DNA of 64,000 bases, taken from contig VXBA01005043.1 in assembly GCA_013399895.1 (NCBI GenBank), forward strand, positions 1 to 64,000. Reading direction: 5' to 3'. Position numbers and translations under genes: made by a program. This DNA comes from Serilophus lunatus (taxonomy: Eukaryota > Chordata > Aves > Passeriformes > Eurylaimidae). Position 1 is the stretch's first letter. Each line of letters starts with the position of its first letter. Shown here piece by piece: positions 24,601-34,361 of this stretch. The notes under the pieces were generated by a model. That model did not search any database. It was not told the DNA's origin and saw nothing but the letters and a program-made list of their open reading frames with translations.

Positions 24601-26050
24601 CGCATATAACCAAACACTTGCTAAACTGAGGTATTTCTCCTCATATTAACCTGTGTGCTTTGTCCAAAGTGTTGTATTTGATACTAAGCGGACTGCAAAA
24701 GAGTAACAGATTTTCAAAGCATATTCACCAAAATTACAGACATTGTAGAGCTGCAGTAGAAAAAAACCCCACAACTGCAAACGAACAACTAAAACAAACA
24801 AACATAAAAACCCCCAAACAGAAGCTCCCAAACCCTAAATTTCAGGTAACTTTAGTTAAAGCAATGGTTATTGTTTAGGAAATGCTACCTTCTCAGAAGG
24901 CGTGAGATGTGGCTTGATATTAGCCTATATTGCCTGTAATGGAATGCCATTAATACCCGTTGATAGTTGATATTCTTCTATTTGTGTCACATAGCTTTGT
25001 ATCGTAGCACTTCTCTACTAATATTGACCCTAATTTCTGAGGCATGGCACAAGTTCTTAACATATCTATACATATCAGTAATTTTAGCAGCCGCTAATCT
25101 ATTATACTTGAAAAAGTTTACAAAACAGGAAGAACAGCAGCATGTTGGCATGTTCCTGACAAGGATTCAATAGCTACACAAAGCAATTACGAAAAAAATG
25201 GGATAAGTAAACTTCCATCAATACAAATATATACAAAGAAAGATTTCCTTACCTAAATACATTTAATTCCAGAATATTTTCAGAAGATATCATGGAAATA
25301 AATCTTAGTTTGATCAAGACCTCATCCAAAAGAGTGATGGTAGAGTGCAGAATGAGATGTAGTGGCAAACGCCCAAAATAATTAAGAAAATACCATTTAC
25401 TACAGAACTATAGACATAAATGAAGGATTCTCTTGTATCTGTTACATTAGAATGATTTTAAGTGTTTGGGATTTCTCCTTTGCAACATACTTCTTAACTA
25501 GTATGGGAATATCTCAAACATCCAGCTTTTCAGAGTGACACTGATTTTTTTTTTCAGGTAACTGATAAAGAGGCAAATTTCTTGGGACAGCATGATACTC
25601 ATTCTCAAAGTCTGACCCACAGTTACCAAAAATTCTTATGTTCTGTGATACTATTGTTTATTTTCATCTATCACAGTTTTAACACTTGTCCAAGTCATTC
25701 AGTAAGGTCACAGAGAAATGACCTTAGCAATTTGAAAGCTCATTGCTTCTCATTTGGTGATTTATACCCAAATAAAAATGTAAAATAATCTTGTGACATT
25801 GCAGTGATCAGCCCAATGGTACACATTCCATTATAAAGTGCAAAACTAGGACTTAGAAAGAAAGTATATTTATTTCAAAATACTTTTAATATATCTAAAG
25901 GGAAACTACAATTAAGAATGAAGGAAATCACAGCAATGTGTTGATTCAATCCCTTCGTAATGTATTTGTTTGGGGTTGAATTTATGACTTGCTTGCAGAG
26001 AGTATCAAAACACTACTTCAGAGGGTCTGTTTGTTTCCATTACCTTGCAG
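21639..26050. other. AT-rich noncoding stretch, no gene seen
   Basis: No recognised gene. An A/C-rich tract lies at 24759-24835. A weak acceptor-like site (TTTTTGTCCACAG, ending at about 23193) has no good donor. Frames of 60-74 codons occur on both strands and look random. Confidence 0.55.
24759..24835. repeat. A/C-rich low-complexity tract
   Basis: A-runs with interspersed CCCC and CCCCC (AAAAAACCCCACAA, then AAAAACCCCCAAAC), plus AAAC repeats between. It belongs to the dispersed AAAACCCC-type group. Confidence 0.8.
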
Positions 26051-26180
26051 AGCAAGATATGAGGTCTTTGAGAATCTTGTGACAGCAGAAAATATTACAG
26101 GAAGCAACAATACACAAAGTCTTCAACTGGAATTGGAAGAACAAGTTTATTTACAATATATTTGCTTTTCTATGAACTAA
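26051..26180 (+). other. Weak exon-like open segment
   Basis: The acceptor-like TTTGTTTCCATTACCTTGCAG ends at 26050. Starting at the second base, the next frame is open for about 42 codons (beginning ARYEVFENLVTAENITGSN) to a TAA at 26178-26180. I see no good donor, so it would have to be a terminal coding exon. The peptide is not recognised and the frame is short enough to arise by chance. Confidence 0.15.
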
Positions 26181-26229
26181 GGAACCACACACCCAGTGAA
26201 AGAAAGGGATGAAGTGTGAAAGAAGGGAT

Positions 26230-26530
26230 AGAGACTGGAAAATATGCAAAAGCAAGCCCTGACTCGAGCACTCTATATGCCAAGGTACAGCATGTCTGGC
26301 TCTCCTCTCCCCAGTTGTGAGCTTAGCCAGAGAGGTCGAACAGGCCAGCCAGAGTTTGTCACTGACCTCAATACACTGTTGCACACTGGAAAACCAAGAG
26401 ATAGTGCGGCATCCTTACTGGGAAAGGCAGTTTTTCTTGATGAAATGGGATTTCCCAATTCCGCTGCTCCACAGACAAGCAGAGTTAGCCATGAGTTAGC
26501 ACTTGTCTTTGCTAAACATCTAGCATAAAA
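26230..26530. other. GC-richer unassigned block with several overlapping open frames
   Basis: Composition rises in GC here and frames stay open on both strands: 94 codons on plus at 26244-26528, 60 codons on plus at 26317-26499, and 61 and 77 codons on minus. A pyrimidine-rich acceptor-like site, CTCTCCTCTCCCCAG, ends near 26315. Openness in many frames at once points to base composition rather than coding. It may be an old transposon piece or an exon of a noncoding RNA. None of the peptides is recognised. Confidence 0.3.
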
Positions 26531-28189
26531 TTAGAGTCACTTTAATGAAGGGAAAAAATATCCCTTTGAAACATTTAGAAGAAAATTGTCAGCCACACAC
26601 TGGCAACTGAGTCTCAAGAGTGTAGGATCTAATTAGACAGGAAAAAAAAGGTTAATTTGTGTAATCTCTGAATTCCACTTTTCAAGGAATAAAAAATACA
26701 ATATCTGGATGGTACTAGGAAGGGAATATCATGTGTAGTACAAGGACATACTTTGCTGCATCAAAACAAATTTATAGAGACTAATGGTTCAAAAATACAA
26801 ATGGTCTGCTATTTTTGGCAACCACACAAGATCCTTCAAGTATTTCATTTGGTGAAAGAAGTAAAGGAGGAACTGTAACTCAGATAAGCCAATCCTCTGA
26901 ATCATGATTTGAGAAACAGGACTGCTATCCAAATTAAATCTCTCTACTCGACATTTCCTTTTTATATTTCTAAACACAGAAATAAACAAAAAACCCATTT
27001 TTGACTTATTTAAATTTAATGAATAACACAATTGTTTTAGCTATAATAAAGAGTATGACTTTGACCTTAGCAAATATCCATTCCATCTTTAGCAGCTTTA
27101 ACGCTATTAATACAGGAGGCCAAATTATTCTAGTATTAGGATGACAAGAAGAACAGCGATCTTATGTTTTGGTTGGCCTTCCAATTCAAGTAACCTTTAA
27201 TGAGAAAAAGCAAGAGAATTTGTTTATTTTGCAGAAGTATTAGAGTTTAAGAAGATTCAAAGCATTTCAGATTCAAAGCATTTCCTTTTTCTAAGAGAGA
27301 TTATCACTTCTCATTTGAATTTACCTTTTGGTTTTTACTTAATGTTAAATTGCAAGGTTGAAAGCAGAGTGCAACTGGATCAAAAATGCAAATGAGTATC
27401 AGATAATTCTTATGCATTTAGGCTTAATTGAGTGTAATCGATATGTCTGGTGTGCAGCCAAATTCAACTATTGTGAAAAGCACCTAATGTATGGACATTA
27501 TTTTTGGGCTACTGAATGCCAGAAAATAATGAGCTGGCATTCAACTTTGGTGAATCAGCCCTTGAATTTTCATCTAAGAGCAGTTTTGAATTATTACTGA
27601 AGATAAGGTGTAAATGTGCAAGGGAATTTTATCCATGTTTCTCCCATGAATCATAAATGAGGAAAAAAATTACAGTCTAAATTGCACTTAAAAGGAATAA
27701 AGTCTTTTCATGTCATACATGATTTATCAAAATGATCTCATTTTAAGAGTACTGTGGTGTATCTTGATTAATAACATTAGTAAGCATGATGAATGGCCTC
27801 TTTAATGGTAACACAGAATTTATCGGCAAAATCCCTTCCTCTACCAAAAAGGGTGGAAAGTAAAATATATGGCAGCTAGTAACTTGCAGAAACAGCTTAA
27901 GCAAACTCTGCTATGTATTTTGCATTTCGACATCTTTGAAAATCCTTAATTGAGTTTTTTCTCATTCTCATTTGGAAACAAATAACAGGTATTACCTAAT
28001 GAAGCAGCTCTGACCACTACAAAAGTCACTTTGCAGTTCTCTGCAAAACAAGCTGAACTCTGCATGTACTGTACGAGGATGTAGTATATTAAGGTCTTTC
28101 AAGAACATTGGCCCCATCCCCTTATGACCTTTTTCAATATCCTCTTCATTTTACTTTAATATCCTAAATGCTTCCCTTCTTCCATTACT
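26531..28189. other. AT-rich noncoding stretch with one short duplication
   Basis: No gene seen. A 16-bp tandem duplication lies at 27253-27284. The 80-codon plus-strand frame at 27358-27600 has no recognised domain. The bases around 27480-27600 and 27780-27835 are mixed-complexity sequence of the kind often conserved in gene deserts, but I have no comparative data. Confidence 0.5.
27253..27284. repeat. Two-copy 16-bp tandem duplication
   Basis: AGATTCAAAGCATTTC occurs at 27253-27268 and again, without change, at 27269-27284. The exact match suggests a recent event. Confidence 0.92.
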
Positions 28190-28729
28190 CCATTTTACCC
28201 TTCCCCCTCCTCCCTTTTTTTAAGCCTGCTCCAGCCTGCCCTAACTAATTTCCTTTTGGGCTGACAGATCAGAGGCCTTCCTACCACTGTTCCTTTTAGA
28301 CCTGTGAAGCCCTCCTCGTAATCCTGCTGCTTGTCCACAATTAATCTTTCCAGTTGCCACATTATTAACACTACCACCCACAGACAGAGGATGCCTGAGC
28401 ACGGCTGGACACTTGCTCCCCACTGGAGCATCAAAGTTGTCAATCACACACTAGTCAGAAAGTTGCCTGCTGTCAACATCAGAGGATTTCATCCTCTCCT
28501 ACCCGCTGATCAAACATTTTTCTTCAGAAGATTAATTCTGAGTTCCCACCCATTTCCTCCCATATCCTCTTTCCCTTTTAGGTTTACTCAATGATCCATC
28601 TTCTGTATGGAAAAGGAAGCAGTGTATAATAGAAATCCTTTCAAAACAAAAGTTCAGCAAAACTAAATTTAAATCCCAGCTGTTATCAACCTCTTCCCCC
28701 TCTTCCTCCTCCCCAACCCCCCCCCCCAG
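28190..28729. other. Pyrimidine-rich, GC-richer block ending in a poly-C run
   Basis: The plus strand is C/T-rich at both ends. A strong acceptor-like site, CCTCTTTCCCTTTTAG, ends at about 28580, but the sequence after it has stops in each frame within a short distance and no clear donor. C-runs at 28696-28700, 28711-28714 and 28717-28727 (11 C) end the block. Open frames on both strands near 28195-28594 are unrecognised. Confidence 0.4.
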
Positions 28730-31039
28730 TGCAAGTTAAACACCTTAAAGAGCTTGGATTAGACCTAGTCACAAATGCCTTTCTTTGATCAAAGGCTCCA
28801 AGACTTTACACAAATATAATCACAGGGCAACGACTGCATCTAAAGAGCCCGAATTGATTTGTTCTACTGTAACATATATCATACAAAAACTCACGTTAAA
28901 ATTTTTGACTTCTAAGACCAGTTTTTTTCAACTTCTATCTCTCAAAAGCCAAGAATTTTAGCATCCTCCTGACAATATTTTTCTAAGGTCAAAAGACAAA
29001 AAGTCTTGAATGGTCTTTGCCTTGCATCTTTTAAAAAATCCTATCCCGGCTACTTAAAAGCAAAAGGATACAAGAAATTCTTCAGTTCACTCAGTCCAGT
29101 TTAATGAATTGAAGGAAATTAACTTCACTATTACCGCCTCTCCCTAATCATATACCACATTCTAATACATTCATTTTTTATAAGTTAAACCTCACTGCTC
29201 AAGTGGCTTAGTATCTTTCATTATAGCAGTTAACAGAATCTGTCCCTAAAGGAGCACTTAAACATTCTAGCAATTCAACAGTGAATGAAAGCAATATCCA
29301 TTCATATAATCCAACAAGCAATCTATTCACTGTAAAACTTAATGTTAAGTCTTAAAATAAGAATAAATCCATTGAAAATCACAGTACAAAATAAATTCAA
29401 AGTTGGTCAATCATACTCATCCCAAAAAAGGATTTTTAAATGCTTTTTATTCTCTTAGATTGGTAGCTACAAAAATCAGGAACTCAACAAAAGACTCCCA
29501 GAAGTATAAAACAATAAAGAAAAATTTGATGGCCTTAAAACCTGATCTGAGATTGCGAAAGTAAGTACAAACAATAATTACACATATTTTTGATTGCATT
29601 TCTTCACCAGCAGCTTTATCTTTTTCGCATTATTCACATGCTACCTTCTTTTCATTTATAGTACAAGATTCAATGGGCTTACATACTAGTAAAATAAAGT
29701 GCAGGGAAAAAACAAACCACAAATAAGCCTGTCATATGCCAATGCCAAACCAGAAAACTCTGCAACTATTGCTAGAGAATTTTGAGTTGTCATAGACAAT
29801 TATTCTTTGAAGTGCCTTATGAAGTGAACCACAAATGAATTTTGAGATGCTAGCAGATGCTAAACTTTTTCTAAGTCCTCACCTCAACGAAGCCCAAACA
29901 TGACCTTTATTGTATGGAGTTTTTAGATATTACAACTTCAACAGAATCTGCAAAAGCATAGGTAAGTCACTTACGTGAAGGGAAGTACACAGATAATTTA
30001 TTAGATTGCAAGTCTCCTTCAGTCATTCCCTGTCATATTTTTCAATCAATTACATGTCACAATTACAAAACATACTACTAGTTGAGCAATTGCCAAGAGT
30101 CCTGCTACACTATGGCACAGCAACAGTACGCAAGCTGCATGTAAACACTGATGCAGAACTCTAATACGCATTACATACAATACAGTAACTCCTGACTTTT
30201 CACAGCCCTCTGCTCAGTTCTGACTGAGAACTTCTACAGTTTTATTTTGCCAGTCTGCTGTCCACAGGTTCTTTAAAAGCAAAGACAGTATCAGCAAGCT
30301 AAATTGTTTTTCTTTTGGGTAGGAACTTCCAAGACTGTTCCATAAATTAAATCAGTAACATATTATCATCACTTGCAAGCACGTCCAATGATAGAGGAAT
30401 GCAGAAGAGTGTGTATGTTTCACTGACCAGTCATAATCGTTTGCAATGTTAAAGGGCTTACTTCACTTTGCTTTTCATCCTGCTTGCTTTATTTTTTAGT
30501 AAGTATGGACAATGTTGCGAAATAAATGAAATTATATCCCCAAAATTGTAAGGTAATAGTACTTTAATGACTGTTGCTGAGTTGACCTGATCTCCTTAAT
30601 AGGCACAGGAACTCAGAAATTGGAAGGTTAAAATTGCTTTCATTCTGTCATGTGAGAAAAAAACTGAATTGCAGCTAAAATCCCTTGTCACTCTATTTAG
30701 TCAGCAGAAGGGGGTGCTGTAGTGTAACCTATTTAAAATGCAAATAGAGTAACTTTTGTAGCAGCAGATTAAAACTAGCATTTTATTCACTTGGCATACC
30801 CACAGCACACTGAATGCTGGAATCAGACTTGTCACTGCACACTGTATGTTATTAATAGAGCTCAGAATGGTGTTGCTAAATGTGCAAGTTAAGAGCAAAT
30901 AAACAAAAATGGATTTATCTGTGGTATTTGTTCTCTGGGAGAATTCAGCAAGGCCTGCCTCACACTGCAGACTTATTTATCCAAGATCACTGAAGCTTGA
31001 TTTTTTTTTTTTTTTTTGCTTTAATTATTTGATTGACAG
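28730..31039. other. AT-rich noncoding stretch, no gene seen
   Basis: No gene or recognised transposon. Near its end, 30701-30720 resembles a CTCF site, and a 17-base T-run at 31001-31017 forms part of the pyrimidine stretch leading into the candidate exon at 31040. Confidence 0.55.
30701..30720 (+). promoter_or_regulatory. CTCF-like motif (weak)
   Basis: TCAGCAGAAGGGGGTGCTGT lines up with the CTCF core (CCASYAGRKGGCRS) with about three mismatches, one of them T for C in the GGC part. CTCF binds such sites to organise chromatin loops. Single weak matches are common by chance, so this is only a candidate. Confidence 0.2.
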
Positions 31040-31153
31040 CCACTTACCACAGCCAGAAGTTCTGGGATATGTGATCTATAACATTAACATCGCAGAGAAA
31101 AACACAGGATTTTTTCAACCTGGACAAATAAATACATTAAATAAGACATGGAG
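31040..31153 (+). other. Candidate 114-bp internal exon
   Basis: A T-run (31001-31017) and the acceptor TTTGATTGACAG (ending 31039) precede the segment. A near-consensus donor, GGAG followed by GTAAGAG, follows at 31154. The segment is 114 bases, a multiple of three, and is open in one frame with one base completing the previous codon; it begins HLPQPEVLGYVIYNINIAEK and ends NKTW. The other two frames have stops. A length divisible by three would suit a cassette exon. I do not recognise the peptide, and no neighbouring exon is visible within several kilobases, so chance remains the main alternative. Confidence 0.3.
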
Positions 31154-33877
31154 GTAAGAGTCTATGGTGCACAACTGCTACTTTCTAATAGGCCTTTCTA
31201 GACTCTTGTGAACTACCAGCACATGAAAAAACAGAAAGTCAAAGGCTTCAGCAGAAGCAAATCAACACATTGTGCTGTGGCTTTACACTTCATTTTCCTA
31301 CAATGTCAGGTGTCAGGGCAGGCAAACGGGTTTCCCCTCTATATTCAAGCCAATTCCTCTATTCTTCATCTTGATCTCTCAGAGATTCATCAAAAATGCG
31401 ATTTAATTACATCTCCTCCCCCTCTCCCCCTCCCAAAAAGAGTGTAAACATGACTCCTTTTTATCTCCTGATACATCTGGACAAGTAGACAATGTGCTAA
31501 AACAAAATAAATCTGCCCTGACAGTCACATCAAAGGGTTCAGCTAGGGGCTTGCAGCTACTTAAGGCATAGGAATGTTGTTGCTAAGCATCGCTCTACAA
31601 CCTATCAGTCCCTTAAAGAAGAGCTTTTTTCTTTCAGAGGGAGATGAGGAAAGCTGGAGAGTGGGAACCAGACTGCAAAGGGAGATTGGGGATTTTGGAG
31701 GATTTTGAAGCTTAAAGTGAATTGTGTGAAGAAAAAGGGGTTTGTTTTGTTTTGTTTTGCCTCGCCTCTTGACATACAGTCTATGTTTGGGGGAGGGAAA
31801 GTAGGGAAGGAAGGAGGGGTTAAAACTTGTTGATAAAAGATCTTCTGAATTATCCTCTTGGATAAAACCAAGAAAAGTCTTTGATATCCTTTTTCAAATC
31901 CCTATACTTATTGTAGATTAAAAATAGAAAGATTACGACCAAAAGCAATAGGCTGGGATATCAAGCCTGTTAAAAGTATATTGTGAAATTCATCTTGTGC
32001 CCTGATTTTCTGCCATTTTGTAAATACGTGTACATTCCTGAAGAGGTGAAACTAGGAATAATGTTCATATCCAATAAATAAGCTCTACAGAGACAGGAAT
32101 TTTTTGATACATATGTATATAGCAAAATTTGATGTTCAATTTACTAGTAAAAACTATCGCTGGTAGAGAGAAGCCTTCACTGAAATCTTCAGTCTTCCGC
32201 ACCTGCCTTACAGGACTTGATTTGTATGTTTAGCACTTAAAAATCTAAAGCAAAACTTAAAAAGGATCTAAAACCACACCTTAGAACTATACTAATGCAA
32301 AACACAGCCATAATGAAATGGACAGCTAAAAATTCAAATTATGCTCTCAAAGAACATACTTAAGGCAGATAGGCAATCCAGCCTGGAAAGTATGGAACAC
32401 TTGGTTTCAAAGCTTAATTATCCTGAAGGGAAGATAAGAAAATGAGTAGTTTGGTTACAGGAACACTGAGAGGTGAATGGACTGTGGTCACACATCTTTG
32501 GCTTTTAAAAACAGTTGAAAAGTTTTCTTCTTTTTTCTTCTTTTTAAAAAATTAAACAAAGAAAACATGAAACAGACTCATTCTGCATGCAGGGTAACTA
32601 TCAAGAATGTGAACAATTACTGAGCCCATGATATTACACAAATAAATAATACTTAGTATTATCTTCAGTACTATCATATTTATTAAACAGTGACTGAGGG
32701 CAGAAGTAACCATTTTTATTGTCCCATATAGCTCTTATTTTCTAATTAAACAGAAGGTTATTTCCACTGCCAACGCAGTCATTTATCTTATTTGAGTGTT
32801 ACATAATATTTTTTTGCCAGCCAAGCCTGACTATAAAGTGTTCTGTGTGGTGAACTGTGGCCCAACTTGCTTTCCTGTTTGGTAATCATAGAAATGGGCC
32901 ATCTCGTGCTGTGTTAATAAATAAACTTTTTGCAATTTCTCCTAAAACATGATAAAGCTTATACTTTGTCCTACCCTCTAGCTTCAATACAAGGGCAATG
33001 AGCTGTATTATTAAAGATATAGGTCAAGCAAACCTGATGATTTCAATCCTGTGGGGTGCTTTAGAAACTGTTGTCATATTACTGAGATCATTCTGCCGTT
33101 CCTAATTATTCCTCTTGGTTGCTTCACATTTCAAGTGATTTCTCTCACACTTATGTCAAAATTTATAAGCTGCTTCATGTAACAACACTACATTATTTCC
33201 TCACTTGTTATGGTAATATAGGACAGAAACTAGGAGAATGCTTTAATCTAGCTGACAAGGATAATGTAGTCTAGAAATGTAATAAACTTTGCATTCTACT
33301 ACAAAGTTGTGGGTCTTTTCCCTACCATGAAACATTTCATATAGATAGACATCTTAGAAAAACTAATTGCTACAATAACTTGAATATACTCTTATCTGAG
33401 TTGCTTTTATCAGAAAAAATGTATCAGCATTAAAGCATTCACTCCAATAGCTTGTGCATTCTCCTTATTCTCGTAATTGCTATTCTGCAACATTCTGTTG
33501 ACTGTACTGTAAAACTACATGCTGCCGAAAGAAACCTATTTCTAAGAAGTCTGTGCATCACACTAATAGTGCAAAACATTTGAAATTAACAGGCTGGGCT
33601 TTAACAGTGCTGTAACACATCTTGGGCTGACTGGCACAAAATTTTATTTGCACTAAGTAGCTTGAGACTGAGAAAACATAAAATCAACTTTATGTGATAG
33701 CCTCATGCTCTATGGAGTGTTTCGAAGGATTTCTCAAAGTAAAGAAAGCTGCCCATGGAAAAGGTAGTCTAATGAAACATTTGAATTTTAAAGCCATTGT
33801 GGGTCCTGCTCAGGGGTAAGCATCATTTCCTTCAGAACACACTAAAGGCTACAAAATTGTATTAACCCTTGCCCCAT
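31154..33877. other. AT-rich noncoding stretch, no gene seen
   Basis: No gene recognised. The minus-strand 88-codon frame at 31605-31871 lies in a purine/pyrimidine-biased segment (TTTTG repeats near 31740 and a purine run near 31790-31820) and looks like a composition artefact. Confidence 0.55.
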
Positions 33878-33950
33878 CAAAAAACCCCAAAACAAATACA
33901 ATAAATAAAATAAATAAAGCCACCAACAAACAAACTAAACTAAAACACAA
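33878..33950. repeat. A/C-rich low-complexity tract
   Basis: It starts AAAAAACCCCAAAAC and continues as AAAT, AAAC and ACCAAC units. It belongs to the dispersed AAAACCCC-type group. Confidence 0.8.
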
Positions 33951-34301
33951 TTCCAATTAGAAAATGAGCAAGTCATATGAGTAACCATACTAATATTTCT
34001 ATGGATAATTTTGGTGAATTTGTTCGTATGTGAAATTTGCTGTATTTGTCAAATGTCCAATGGGTTTTAAAGTGCTTTCAGTAATGAGCAAACTGAATAA
34101 AACCCCCCAATAATATGGGAGTGAGCCCAGTACATCGAAGCATTCAGACAATAAAACAGAAATAGGAGCACTGGTCTGTAATGACAACATTTAAAGGGAG
34201 TTTTTCCAGATAAATTAAAAAAATATTTAAAGGAGGTTGCAGGAAACAAATAGGAGGCACAGATGAAGCTAGTGTTGCCCCAGTCAGACTGTCAAGGAGG
34301 G

Positions 34302-34361
34302 AAAAACAAACAAACAAAAAAAGTCAAAACAAAAAAACCCCAAACCAACCAACCAACCAAC
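34302..34361. repeat. A/C-rich tract with (AAAC)n and (AACC)n
   Basis: (AAAC)n units, then AAAAAAACCCCAAACC, then four AACC units ending near 34361. It is the same type as the tract at 33878, about 350 bases upstream. Confidence 0.85.

Noticed and set aside
28560..28640. Strong acceptor-like site CCTCTTTCCCTTTTAG followed by a possible exon
   Set aside because: All frames stop soon after and there is no good donor; the pyrimidine stretch is part of a wider C/T-rich block.
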